Of a stretch of DNA of 64,000 bases, positions 54,741 to 64,000 are shown in pieces. The notes under the pieces are model-generated. The model was not told where the DNA came from, made no database searches, and saw only the letters and a list, made by a program, of their open reading frames with translations. Where the stretch lies: contig JADKCH010000011.1 in the NCBI GenBank assembly GCA_016714685.1, positions 54,532 to 118,531 of the forward strand. The letters run 5' to 3'. Each line of letters starts with the position of its first letter. Within the stretch, counting starts at the first letter, position 1. The stretch comes from Candidatus Geothrix odensensis. Its GTDB lineage: Bacteria; Acidobacteriota; Holophagae; Holophagales; Holophagaceae. The position numbers were made by a program, and so were the translations under genes.

Positions 54741-57131
54741 ATGGTTCAGTTCAACACCCGTGCCAATGAGATCCTGCTCAAGCTGGTCTATTACGGGCCC
54801 GGCTTGTCGGGAAAGACCACCAACCTGCAATCCCTGCACGCCATGTGCTCGGACCAGCAGCGGGGGGAGATGTTCTCCGTCAACACCCAGGAGGACCGCA
54901 CCCTCTTCTTCGACCTGCTGCCCATCAACCTGGGCTACATCTACGGCAATGCCATCCATCTGCAGATCTACACGGTGCCGGGCCAGGTGCAGTACGACGC
55001 CAGCCGCCGCGTGGTGCTCGGGGGGGCCGACGGCGTGGTGTTCGTGGCGGATTCCAGCGAAGCCAAGATGCAGGACAACGTGGACTCCTTGTCGAACCTG
55101 TACCACAACCTCAATGCGAACCGGCTGAACATCAAGCAGATCCCCTTCGTCATCCAGTACAACAAGCGCGACCTGCCCGACGCCATGGCCGTGGGCGTCA
55201 TGAACCGGCGCCTGAACTTCCGCAGCGTGCCCTACTTCGAATCCGTGGCGAACCGGGGCACCGGCGTGCTGGACACCTTCCTGTCCATCACCCGCGAGAC
55301 CGTGGGCTACACCTTCAAGAAGTACCACCTGGACAAGAAGATCAAGGACTTCGACGAGATGCTGAATCTCATCGAATCCAATGTGCGCTCCAGCATGCGG
55401 GAGCTCCCGCCCCCCCAGGACCCGCCCCTGGCCCCGGCGGTGGAGTCCACGGTCCTGCGGCACAGCAATGTCAGCGTGGCCGACCTGGTGCCGGGCAAGG
55501 TCGCCGATGCCCAGGAGCTGCTGGAAGACGCCCTCAAATCCAACATGGAAACCGCGCGGCTCTACTCCGAGCTGAAGCAGACCAAAGACACGCTCGAGAA
55601 GAAGAACGAGGAGCTGAGCCAGCTCTATTCCCAGCTAGATCGCGCGAACCAGGACAACCTCAAGACCCGGAAGTACCTGGAGGGCCTGGTGCAGAACATC
55701 GGCGAGGCCGTGATCTCGTACTCGCCGGACGGGAAGATCCTCACCTGGAACATGTCCGCCGAACGCATCTTCGGCTACTCCCGCCCCGAGATCGTCGGAC
55801 GCAACATCGCCCAGCTGACGCCGGACCACCTCCTGGGCGAGCTGGACCAGGTGGCGCTGCAGATCAACCGCGGACAGGTGATCCGGGACATGGCCACCAC
55901 CCGGCTGCGCAAGGGGGGGCTCGCCTTTCCGGCCCACATCACCTATGCCCCCGTCCGCGGCACCGACGACCGGGTGCTGGCCTTTTCGGCCCTCGTCCGT
56001 GACCTCAGCGAGCAGAAGGACCTGGAGGACCGGCTCGTGCATTCCCAGAAGCACGAAGCCCTGGGCCGTCTGGTTCCCTCCCTCTTCCATGAGGTGGCCA
56101 ACCGGCTGACTCCCGTGCTCCTGGAATCGCGGCTGCTCGCCGAATCGGTCATGGATCCGCACCAGGCCGAGCAGGCCACCCGGCTGGTGAAGGCCGTGGA
56201 CTCCATCCAGGCGCTCCTCCATCCCCTGTTGACGGTCCTCAATCCGCCCAGCGCTCGGCCCATGCTGACCCAGCTGAACCAGCTGGCGCAGGAGTCGGTG
56301 AGCCTGGTGGAGGCCAAGGCCCAGCGCATGGGCGTCACCCTGGAACTGAACCTGGATTCCTCCCTGCCCGACGCGGTGGCGGATCCGGGGCTCATCGTCC
56401 AGGCCCTCACCAACCTGCTGCTGAACGGCCTCCAGGCCATGGCGCTGAGTCCCATGAAGCGCCTCCGGGTTGCGACCCGGTGCAACGCCGAAAACCTGCA
56501 GGTGGTCGTCCAGGACACCGGCCCGGCCCTGGGCGAGGCCCAATTGGCGGCCCTCTTTGATCCCGCCCAGGCCACGACCACGGAAGGCCTGGGCCTGCCC
56601 ATCGCCGACATCATCGTTCGCCAGCATGGCGGCCGCCTGAGTGCGAGGAGCCAGGAGGGCCTGGGCAACGCCCTGCTTCTGGAGCTCCCCAGAACGGCAC
56701 TGCCCTCGGCCGTTCCGATCGCCGCCCCGCCTGCCCAGCCCATGGGTCTCAAGGGCGCCCGAGCCCTCGTGGTCGATGATGAGGCCTTCCTGCTCGAGTG
56801 CCTCGTGGATGCCCTGAGCGCCTGGGGTCTGGAGGTCGCTTCCAGCACCCGGGGTGACGAGGCCATCCAGAGCCTCGAGGCCGGGACCTACGACTTGATC
56901 GTGTCCGATATCCGGATGCCGGGGCTGTCTGGGATGGACCTCTTCGATTGGCTCAAGGCCCACCGGCCGGCCATGACGCAGAGGATCCTCTACACGACGG
57001 GCGATGCCTTCGACGCGAAGACCCGGGAATTCCTCGAGGCGAGCCAGGTGCCTTACCTGGGTAAGCCCTTCGATCTAAAGCAACTCAAGCAAAGTCTTGA
57101 GCGTCTGCTAGAGACTCCGGTCGAGGCGTGA
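54741..57131 (+). CDS. MglA-type GTPase fused to PAS, histidine kinase-like and receiver domains
   Basis: 796 residues. Residues 1-195 are a complete MglA-like small GTPase: P-loop GPGLSGKT (19-26), Arg53 in EDRT, TVPGQ with Gln82 and NKRD (141-144), matching MglA residue numbering at the catalytic Arg and Gln. A coiled coil follows at about 265-312, then a PAS domain at 313-430 (ISYSPDGKILTWNMSAERIF). The kinase-like region has a candidate phospho-His450 in LFHEVANRL, N box LTNLLLNGLQAM and GLGLPIADIIV. REC is at 672-790 with acidic Asp pair VVDDEAF, Asp723 in SDIRMPG and Lys in YLGKPFD. All in one intact frame. A role coupling GTPase polarity or localisation to phosphorelay output is inferred; I know no characterised protein with this plan. 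Confidence 0.9.
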   Translation: MVQFNTRANEILLKLVYYGPGLSGKTTNLQSLHAMCSDQQRGEMFSVNTQEDRTLFFDLLPINLGYIYGNAIHLQIYTVPGQVQYDASRRVVLGGADGVVFVADSSEAKMQDNVDSLSNLYHNLNANRLNIKQIPFVIQYNKRDLPDAMAVGVMNRRLNFRSVPYFESVANRGTGVLDTFLSITRETVGYTFKKYHLDKKIKDFDEMLNLIESNVRSSMRELPPPQDPPLAPAVESTVLRHSNVSVADLVPGKVADAQELLEDALKSNMETARLYSELKQTKDTLEKKNEELSQLYSQLDRANQDNLKTRKYLEGLVQNIGEAVISYSPDGKILTWNMSAERIFGYSRPEIVGRNIAQLTPDHLLGELDQVALQINRGQVIRDMATTRLRKGGLAFPAHITYAPVRGTDDRVLAFSALVRDLSEQKDLEDRLVHSQKHEALGRLVPSLFHEVANRLTPVLLESRLLAESVMDPHQAEQATRLVKAVDSIQALLHPLLTVLNPPSARPMLTQLNQLAQESVSLVEAKAQRMGVTLELNLDSSLPDAVADPGLIVQALTNLLLNGLQAMALSPMKRLRVATRCNAENLQVVVQDTGPALGEAQLAALFDPAQATTTEGLGLPIADIIVRQHGGRLSARSQEGLGNALLLELPRTALPSAVPIAAPPAQPMGLKGARALVVDDEAFLLECLVDALSAWGLEVASSTRGDEAIQSLEAGTYDLIVSDIRMPGLSGMDLFDWLKAHRPAMTQRILYTTGDAFDAKTREFLEASQVPYLGKPFDLKQLKQSLERLLETPVEA

Positions 57132-57189
57132 GGTTGGCGCCTGCTGCATAATGGGGGGGTTCCACCGCACCCTCACCGAGGAGTCCTAT

Positions 57190-58305
57190 ATGCAGCGACG
57201 TTGGGCCATGGCCCTCATCCTGGCCTCGGGCCTCCTGGCCCAGACGCCACCCGTCGAACCGCCACCGGCTCCGGCCCAGGTTCCCGCCCCAGAGGTGAAG
57301 CCCGCCGAAGTGAAATCAGAGGTTCCGGCAACCCCCAAGGCCGAGGAGCCGAAGCCTGCCGAGGCCAAACCCTTCGACCAGCTGCGCCCCACCCAGCGCA
57401 AGCTGGCCTACACCCTCCACCGGGCAGCCTTGGCCGCCCACGAGCTGGGCACCTACCGCAGCCACCCCCGGGCCATCGAGGTGCGGGAGACACTCCAGGC
57501 GCTGGTGAACGCCAAGCTCGACATCCCCGAGAAGGCCTCGGCGGTGCTGCCGGCGGCGGAGGCGTATCTCGGGAAGCTGCGCGCCAATCATGGCCTCTAC
57601 GATGCCGACGGGAAGAAGCTCCTCCTCGAGGGCACCTGGAAGGATCTGCAGGCCGCGGCCCGCGCCGCCGCCAAGACCGGGCCCAAGGGCCTGGAGCCCC
57701 GGCTGGCCAAGATCAAGGGCCTGCTCCTGGATCCCAAGGTCGATGCCGCGGCGCCCACCTGGGCCGAGCCCGAGGCGCCCGCCAAGGGCAAGAAGGCCAA
57801 GACCAAGGGACCCAAGGCCCCCGAGGGCTTCTCGGAGCAGAAGGCCATCACAGCCCTGTGGGTGAAGCGCGCGCAGGCCTGGATCGAGAACACGCCCCAG
57901 GAAGTCGAGATCAACGGCGAGAAGAAGACCCGCCGCAAGGCCGATCCCGTGCAGACCAAGGCCTTGAACGACCTGGCAGCCTGGCTGGACAAGGACGACC
58001 TCGACCTGCTGCGCGATCCCGGCTTCGGCTGGCTGGACCTGCGCCGCCTGGGCGCCACGCCCGGCGCGGCCCTGCTGGCCAAGGCCGCCGACATCACCGC
58101 CGCCAAGGCGCCGGAAGGCGCCGCGGGCGAGCTGGCCCTGCTGCCCGCCTTCGAGCCGGTGGTGGGCGACAGCAAGTTCGGCAAGGGCGAAGAGAAGCGC
58201 CTCGTCCTCGTCGAGGTGAAGCAGGGCCCCGCTCCTGCCAGCCTCGGCGATCAGTTTGTGAGCTTCGAGAAGCTGGCCCGCAGTCGGGACCTCGACGTCA
58301 AATAG
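57190..58305 (+). CDS. Exported hypothetical protein with Pro-rich linker
   Basis: 371 residues. Signal peptide (MQRRWAMALILASGLLAQTPP), then a Pro/Glu/Ala/Lys linker to about residue 60. The folded part begins RPTQRKLAYTLHRAALAAHE and contains YLGKLRANHGLYDADGKKL, which weakly recalls the N-terminal half of dipeptidyl peptidase III (M49). The zinc motif HELLGH of that family is absent, so it would not be a peptidase. A second Lys-rich insert (AKGKKAKTKGPKAPEG) sits mid-protein. GAGGAG precedes ATG 57190. It is 58 bases behind the GTPase-kinase gene and may share its transcript. Confidence 0.68.
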   Translation: MQRRWAMALILASGLLAQTPPVEPPPAPAQVPAPEVKPAEVKSEVPATPKAEEPKPAEAKPFDQLRPTQRKLAYTLHRAALAAHELGTYRSHPRAIEVRETLQALVNAKLDIPEKASAVLPAAEAYLGKLRANHGLYDADGKKLLLEGTWKDLQAAARAAAKTGPKGLEPRLAKIKGLLLDPKVDAAAPTWAEPEAPAKGKKAKTKGPKAPEGFSEQKAITALWVKRAQAWIENTPQEVEINGEKKTRRKADPVQTKALNDLAAWLDKDDLDLLRDPGFGWLDLRRLGATPGAALLAKAADITAAKAPEGAAGELALLPAFEPVVGDSKFGKGEEKRLVLVEVKQGPAPASLGDQFVSFEKLARSRDLDVK

Positions 58306-58367
58306 GTTTCCTGAAGCCACAAAGCCACGAGGAGAAAGGGGCGCGGGTTGCCGCCTTTATAGTCTCC

Positions 58368-59081
58368 TCACCCTTCCGCTGCTTCCCCTCGGGATCGAAC
58401 TGGTAGCCCACGCTGCGGATGGTGTGGACCCACTTCGGGTGGTGGGGGGTCCTCCTCCATCACGCGGCGGATGCGCACGATGAAGTTGTCCACGGTGCGG
58501 CTGGTGGGGTAGGCGTCCTCGCCCCACACCTTGTCCAGGATGTCCGTGCGGCTCACCACCTGGCCGGGTCGCTCCATGAGCAGCTTCAGGATCATGGATT
58601 CCTTCACGCCCAGCTGGAAGGCGCCGCCGGGACCCTCGCCGCAGAAGTTGTCGAAGTCCACCCAGAAGGGGCCGAAGGGCTGCCGGCTGTTGATCTCGCG
58701 GCTCTTGTACCAGGATTCCCGGCGCAGGATGGCCCGCACCCTCAGCAAAAGTTCGCGCACCTGGAAGGGCTTGCCCAGGTAGTCGTCGGCGCCGGTCTCG
58801 AAGCCGTGGACGCGATCATCGTCGGTGTTCTTGGCGGTGAGGAAGAGGATGGGCGTGAAGTTCTTGGCCTCGCGGACCTTCTCGCAGATGGTGAAGCCGT
58901 CCATGCCGGGCAGCATCACGTCGAGGATCACCAGGTCGTAGGTCTCGGCCAGGATCTGCTTCAGGGCCTGGTCGCCACGGGGAATCCAGGTGCAGGCGAG
59001 GCCCTCCAGCTCCAGGTTGAGCTTGATGCCCTCCGCGAGGCTGAGCTCGTCTTCCACCAGCAGGATCTTGGGCTCGGACAT
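58368..59081 (-). CDS. OmpR/PhoB-type response regulator, frameshift in the last winged-helix strand
   Basis: Receiver domain: LLVEDELSLAEG, phospho-acceptor in LVILDVMLPGMDG, LTAKN and YLGKPFQVRELL with the Lys. The DNA-binding domain follows (LGVKESMILKLLMERPGQVV, SRTVDNFIVRIRRVME). The frame then ends in EDPPPPEVG..., but the overlapping frame reads HPKWVHTIRSVGYQFDPEG, the invariant end of the winged helix. One extra G in the six-G run near 58447 explains it. The corrected protein would be about 260 residues, ending at 58298. ATG 59081 follows GGAG. No partner kinase is adjacent. Confidence 0.87.
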   Translation of the reverse strand: MSEPKILLVEDELSLAEGIKLNLELEGLACTWIPRGDQALKQILAETYDLVILDVMLPGMDGFTICEKVREAKNFTPILFLTAKNTDDDRVHGFETGADDYLGKPFQVRELLLRVRAILRRESWYKSREINSRQPFGPFWVDFDNFCGEGPGGAFQLGVKESMILKLLMERPGQVVSRTDILDKVWGEDAYPTSRTVDNFIVRIRRVMEEDPPPPEVGPHHPQRGLPVRSRGEAAEG

Positions 59082-59134
59082 GGGGAACTCCAGCAATCTG
59101 TTGATCCTACTAGAATGGACCCTTCGGAGCGCCC

Positions 59135-60085
59135 ATGGACCCCTACCTCAGCATCGTCATCCCCATCTACAACGAGGAGGAGAACATCCCCGTGCTGTGG
59201 AAGCGGCTGGCCAAGGTCATGGCGGAGTCCTTCGCAGATCCGGCCAGGCCCTGGGAGATCATCTTCACGGACGACGGCAGCCGGGACCGCAGCCTCTCCA
59301 TGCTCATCGACCTCGCCAAGGCCGAACCCCGGATCAAGGTCGTGGAGTTCAACCGCAACTACGGCCAGCACAGCGCCATTTTCGGCGCCTTCGCCGAGGT
59401 GCAGGGCCAGGTGGTGGTGACCCTCGACGCCGACCTGCAGAACCCGCCCGAGGAGATCCCCAAGCTCGTGGCCAAGGTGGAGGAGGGCTTCGACGTGGTG
59501 GGCGGCTGGCGCCAGGGCCGCCAGGACAACGACAGCTTCTTCCGCACCATGCCCAGCAAGATCGTCAACGCCGTCACGCGCAAGACCACGGGCGTGAAGC
59601 TCCACGACTATGGCTGCATGCTGCGGGCCTACAGCCGCGAGGTGGTGAACGCCATGCTGCTCTGCAAGGAGCGCTCGAGCTTCATCCCGGCGCTGGCCAA
59701 CAGCTTCGCCAAGCGCATCACCGAGGTGCCCGTGGCCCACGCCGAGCGGGCCGCCGGGGAGAGCAAGTACGGCCTCTGGAAGCTCATCAACCTGCAGTTC
59801 GACCTGCTCACCAGCTTCAGCCTCCTGCCCCTGCAGATGCTCAGCGTCTTCGGCGTCATCACCGCGGGCGTGGGCTTCCTGCTCTTCCTGGGCCTGGTGG
59901 TCTACCGCTTCCTGCACCCTGAGGGCACGGCGCAGGGCGTGTTCACCCTGTTCGCCATCCTCTTCTTCTTCGTGGGTTGCCAGTTCGTCGCCTTCGGCCT
60001 GCTGGGCGAGTACATCGGCCGCATCTACCAGGAAGTGCGCGACCGACCCCGCTACATGGTGAAGAAGATCCACCAGGCGAAGTAG
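59135..60085 (+). CDS. GT2 glycosyltransferase, polyprenyl-phosphate sugar transferase type
   Basis: 316 residues. Cytoplasmic GT-A domain with SIVIPIYNEEENIP, FTDDGSRDRSLSML (nucleotide-binding Asp pair), VEFNRNYGQHSAIFGAF and TLDADLQNPPEEIPKLV, the DxD-type motif, followed by GWRQGRQDNDSF. Two C-terminal helices (LQMLSVFGVITAGVGFLLFLG; FTLFAILFFFVGCQFVAFGLL) anchor it. This plan matches DPM1/ArnC/GtrB proteins that load sugars on undecaprenyl or dolichyl phosphate. The sugar is not determinable. Confidence 0.9.
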   Translation: MDPYLSIVIPIYNEEENIPVLWKRLAKVMAESFADPARPWEIIFTDDGSRDRSLSMLIDLAKAEPRIKVVEFNRNYGQHSAIFGAFAEVQGQVVVTLDADLQNPPEEIPKLVAKVEEGFDVVGGWRQGRQDNDSFFRTMPSKIVNAVTRKTTGVKLHDYGCMLRAYSREVVNAMLLCKERSSFIPALANSFAKRITEVPVAHAERAAGESKYGLWKLINLQFDLLTSFSLLPLQMLSVFGVITAGVGFLLFLGLVVYRFLHPEGTAQGVFTLFAILFFFVGCQFVAFGLLGEYIGRIYQEVRDRPRYMVKKIHQAK

Positions 60086-60089
60086 TCGG

Positions 60090-60278
60090 CTATTCCTCGA
60101 CGGCCCCGTCGCTCCAGCCCTCGCCATCCTCCTCCTGGGGCTTCTCGGGCACGCGGTAGCTCTCGCTGGCCCAGGCGCCGAGGTCGCGGGTCTGGCAGCG
60201 CTCCGAGCAGAAGGGCTTGAAGGGGTTCCCGGCCCAGGAGGTGGGGATGCGGCAGGTGGGACAAGGTCGAAGGGTCAT
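60090..60278 (-). CDS. yacG: YacG-like zinc-ribbon DNA gyrase inhibitor
   Basis: 62 residues. The YacG ribbon [20 protein letters not shown] with [19 protein letters not shown] shows the C-x2-C and C-x3-C zinc ligands and the RCxxxDLGxWxxExYRIP signature. YacG in E. coli binds and inhibits DNA gyrase. The acidic tail is typical. Start ATG 60278; the frame is open further but crosses the dnaK promoter region. Confidence 0.92.
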   Translation of the reverse strand: MTLRPCPTCRIPTSWAGNPFKPFCSERCQTRDLGAWASESYRVPEKPQEEDGEGWSDGAVEE

Positions 60279-60350
60279 GGCTTTCAGCATATCCACGAGC
60301 ACCAAGACATCAACCAAGAAGATAATATGAGTCAAAAATAGAAGATCATG

Positions 60351-60378
60351 TTGACAATCCGACCATAGCCCCTATCCT
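60351..60378 (+). promoter_or_regulatory. Probable sigma-70 promoter of dnaK
   Basis: TTGACA (60351-60356) and TATCCT (60373-60378) with 16-base spacing, in an AT-rich stretch 50 bases before the dnaK start. A well-formed promoter. I see no CIRCE (TTAGCACTC) element and no copy of the inverted repeat found before dnaJ. Confidence 0.7.
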
Positions 60379-60427
60379 GAAAAGCACCGGCCTGGGCAAG
60401 GCCCGACCGGTCTCCAGGAGGAACGAC

Positions 60428-62323
<1,896 letters not shown>

Positions 62324-62333
62324 TCTTCGCAGG

Positions 62334-62363
62334 AAAATGGGGAGCTTGCGGGCTCCCCATTTT
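62334..62363 (+). terminator. Rho-independent terminator after dnaK
   Basis: 12-bp perfect stem AAAATGGGGAGC / GCTCCCCATTTT with TTGCGG loop and a T run at the end. dnaK is thus mainly transcribed alone, and dnaJ-hspR from its own promoter. Confidence 0.9.
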
Positions 62364-62378
62364 TCTGCGCGAACGAAA

Positions 62379-62399
62379 TCTTAGTGCCCTAGACTAAGA
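62379..62399. promoter_or_regulatory. HAIR-like inverted repeat, candidate HspR operator
   Basis: TCTTAGT-GCCCTAG-ACTAAGA, a perfect 7-7-7 inverted repeat ending 2 bases before the dnaJ ATG. HAIR, the HspR site of actinobacteria, is CTTGAGT-N7-ACTCAAG, with the same arm length and spacing and related sequence. The gene for an HspR-like regulator is directly downstream. Binding would block transcription or translation starts of dnaJ-hspR. Confidence 0.6.
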
Positions 62400-62401
62400 C
62401 C

Positions 62402-63469
62402 ATGCCCCACCCCGACTACTACAAGATCCTGGGCGTTCCGAAGACGGCCTCCGACGAGGACATCAAGAAGGCGTACCGCAAGCTGGCGCGGAAGCACCAC
62501 CCGGATCTGAACCCGGGCGATGCCAAGGCCGAGGCCGAGTTCAAGAAGCTCTCCGAGGCCAACGATGTGCTGTCCGACGCCGAGAAGCGGAAGAACTACG
62601 ACACCTACGGCGATCCCAGCGGCCCCGGCGCCCAGATCCCGCCCGGCTTCCAGCAAGGCGCGGGCTTTGGCTTCGAAGACATCTTCGCCGGCTTCGGCGG
62701 CCGGCCCATGCGGCATGGCCCTGAACGGGGGGAGGACCTGGTTCATTCCGTGCGCCTGGGGTTCCGCGAGGCCTTCGAAGGCACGCGCCTGAACCTGCGG
62801 GTAAACCGTTCGGAGCCCTGCCTCACCTGCCGCGGCACGGGCGAGTCCAGCCGCAAACAGGAGCAGTGTCGCACCTGTCAGGGCAAGGGCAAGGTGGGTG
62901 GCGGCTCGGGCTTCCTCTCTTTCGGCCGCACCTGCCCCGACTGCGGCGGGCGCGGCTCCAAGGCCCCGGCCTGCCCCGACTGCGCCGGCGCCGGCCGCCA
63001 CAGCCGGCAGGAGACGGTCACCATCGCCATCCCGGCCGGCGTCGAGGACGGCGCCAAGCTGCGCGTGGCGGGCAAGGGCGAGGCGGGCCGTCGCGGCGGC
63101 GGGCCCGGTGACCTCTTCCTGCAGATCAGCATGGAGCAGGACGCGCGCTTCGAGCGCAAGGGTCCCAACCTCTATGTGAAGCTGCCCATCTCCTTCACCG
63201 AGGCGGCCCTGGGGGCCAAGGTGGACGTGCCCACGCCCGAGGGCCAGCAGACCATCAAGGTGCCGCCTGGCACCCAGACCGGGGCGCGCCTGCGGCTGAA
63301 AGGCCAGGGCATGCCGGTACCCCGGAGCAGCCAGCGGGGCGACCTCATCGCCGAGGTGGCCCTGGTGACGCCCACGATCCAGGACGAGCGCAGCAAGGAG
63401 CTGCTGCGGGAGCTGGCGGAACTGAACGACGAAGACGTGCGCAAGCAGCGGAGCAGTCAGCATGGCTAA
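62402..63469 (+). CDS. dnaJ: DnaJ co-chaperone (type I Hsp40)
   Basis: 355 residues. J domain with [20 protein letters not shown] and the HPD motif in HHPDLNPGD, a Gly/Phe stretch ([19 protein letters not shown]), then four zinc repeats ([32 protein letters not shown]) and the C-terminal beta domains with the [16 protein letters not shown] motif. It stimulates DnaK ATPase. The stop overlaps the downstream regulator by 8 bases. Confidence 0.97.
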   Translation: MPHPDYYKILGVPKTASDEDIKKAYRKLARKHHPDLNPGDAKAEAEFKKLSEANDVLSDAEKRKNYDTYGDPSGPGAQIPPGFQQGAGFGFEDIFAGFGGRPMRHGPERGEDLVHSVRLGFREAFEGTRLNLRVNRSEPCLTCRGTGESSRKQEQCRTCQGKGKVGGGSGFLSFGRTCPDCGGRGSKAPACPDCAGAGRHSRQETVTIAIPAGVEDGAKLRVAGKGEAGRRGGGPGDLFLQISMEQDARFERKGPNLYVKLPISFTEAALGAKVDVPTPEGQQTIKVPPGTQTGARLRLKGQGMPVPRSSQRGDLIAEVALVTPTIQDERSKELLRELAELNDEDVRKQRSSQHG

Positions 63470-63836
63470 AGACCCAAGACTTGGCGCCTACATGATCGGC
63501 GTGGTGTCCATGCGCTACGGCGTGCACCCCCAGACCCTGCGCCTCTACGAGCGGGAGGGCCTGCTCACCCCCAGCCGCACCGAAGGCAAGACCCGCCTCT
63601 ACAGCGACGAGGATCTGGAGCGCCTGGAGTTCATCCTCAACCTCACCCGCGACCTCGGCGTGAACCTGGCCGGCGTGGAGGTGGTGCTGGGCATGCGGGA
63701 CCGGCTGAACCTGCTGCAGGAGGATCTGGAACGCCTGGCCCATGCCCTGGAGGCGGCCGGCCTGAAGGACGTGCCCAAGCCCACCTCGGCCACCGGCCTG
63801 GTGAAGCTGACTCCCCACGGATTGCGCAAGCGCTGA
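63462..63836 (+). CDS. hspR: MerR-family heat-shock repressor, HspR-like
   Basis: 124 residues. Winged-helix domain [20 protein letters not shown] with [19 protein letters not shown] and [20 protein letters not shown], the HspR version of MerR, followed by a coiled-coil helix ([20 protein letters not shown]). In actinobacteria HspR represses dnaK with DnaK as co-repressor. It overlaps dnaJ and would respond to free DnaK by the same logic. Confidence 0.93.
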   Translation: MAKDPRLGAYMIGVVSMRYGVHPQTLRLYEREGLLTPSRTEGKTRLYSDEDLERLEFILNLTRDLGVNLAGVEVVLGMRDRLNLLQEDLERLAHALEAAGLKDVPKPTSATGLVKLTPHGLRKR

Positions 63837-63901
63837 CATTTTTCGCACATGTCTCGGCGGCCGGGATCGCTTGCTATGCTGATCCTTCCCCTGGGAGTAT
63901 C

Positions 63902-64000
63902 GTGCCCCTCCGGCATCTCGAAGAGCGCTCGCTCGACAAGTACTTCGACTCGATCCGCCACCTGCCCCTGCTCACGGCAGAGGAAGAGCGGATCAACGGG
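63902..64000 (+). CDS. Sigma-70 family sigma factor, 5' end only
   Basis: First 33 codons only. GTG 63902 is preceded by GGGAG. The translation MPLRHLEERSLDKYFDSIRH and LPLLTAEEERING matches region 1.2 of RpoD/RpoS/RpoH-type factors (YxxxIxxxPLLTxEEE). No region 1.1 precedes it, so an alternative or RpoH-like factor is more likely than the full primary sigma. This placement beside hspR suggests a stress role but is inferential. Confidence 0.8.
   Translation, partial: MPLRHLEERSLDKYFDSIRHLPLLTAEEERING

Noticed and set aside
60279..60350. CIRCE (TTAGCACTC-N9-GAGTGCTAA) or HAIR site upstream of dnaK
   Set aside because: Only a GAGTCAA-like half resemblance at about 60329. No inverted repeat of the right spacing is present, so only the sigma-70 promoter is reported.

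Overview
The window is a GC-rich (about two thirds by eye) bacterial chromosome segment of ordinary gene density. It has no rRNA, tRNA, CRISPR array, transposase or phage gene that I can recognise. The gene set suggests a Gram-negative, flexibly anaerobic bacterium of the Acidobacteriota, Holophaga/Geothrix type. Pointers are a LamB-type porin with a MalEFGK importer, many lipoproteins, an MglA-type GTPase, a bd-type oxidase relative carrying a c-type haem, and a dnaK / dnaJ-hspR heat-shock locus. The taxon is an inference from gene content, not a sequence match. A near-perfect 16-bp parS palindrome at 4300-4315 suggests the segment lies in the origin-proximal part of the chromosome.

Layout. 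1-10.8 kb: ribD and ftsY, a two-gene haem-c bd-type oxidase relative, parS, lon-nrdR-osmC on the minus strand, a CsgG-like/SHOCT exported protein and rsmB. 10.8-29.7 kb: a large maltodextrin/starch island. Glucokinase and a LacI-family regulator face right-hand genes for an alpha-glucosidase, LamB porin, a secreted GH13 lipoprotein, MalK-MalE-MalF-MalG, a free-standing CBM41 protein, a periplasmic GH13 amylase, a glucan phosphorylase and a lipoprotein pullulanase. Two identical-architecture LacI/CcpA-type operators (core TGTAACCG-TTACA) lie in the divergent promoter region. 29.7-34.3 kb: a bacterial voltage-gated sodium channel, a zinc-ribbon protein, TerC, HtpX and a short HPF-like protein, divergent from an NhaR-like LysR regulator. 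34.3-47.4 kb: mixed housekeeping and exported proteins (AGE-fold epimerase, gapA, DoxX, lipoproteins, M28 peptidase, a tandem pair of small exported proteins, rsmE, a second terC, ribF, an acyltransferase, a glutathione peroxidase). 47.5-59.1 kb: signalling genes (LytS/LytTR pair, a PAS histidine kinase, an unusual MglA-GTPase/PAS/kinase/receiver fusion, an OmpR-type regulator) around the uppS-cdsA-dxr-rseP envelope operon. 59.1-64 kb: a GT2 glycosyltransferase, yacG, dnaK, dnaJ-hspR and the start of a sigma-70 family gene.

How the genes work together. In the starch island, lipoprotein GH13 enzymes and the CBM41 protein would bind and cut polysaccharide outside the cell or in the periplasm. 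LamB and MalEFGK would import maltodextrins. Phosphorylase, alpha-glucosidase and glucokinase would turn them into hexose phosphates, with gapA nearby in glycolysis. The LacI regulator is the natural controller.

Caution on the bases. Five genes (lon, the secreted GH13, pullulanase, sodium channel, OmpR-type regulator) each carry one apparent single-base indel that splits an otherwise conserved protein. So many in 64 kb of otherwise intact housekeeping sequence points to assembly base errors rather than decay, but the sequence alone cannot decide. The most novel item I see is the GTPase-histidine kinase fusion at 54741-57131.
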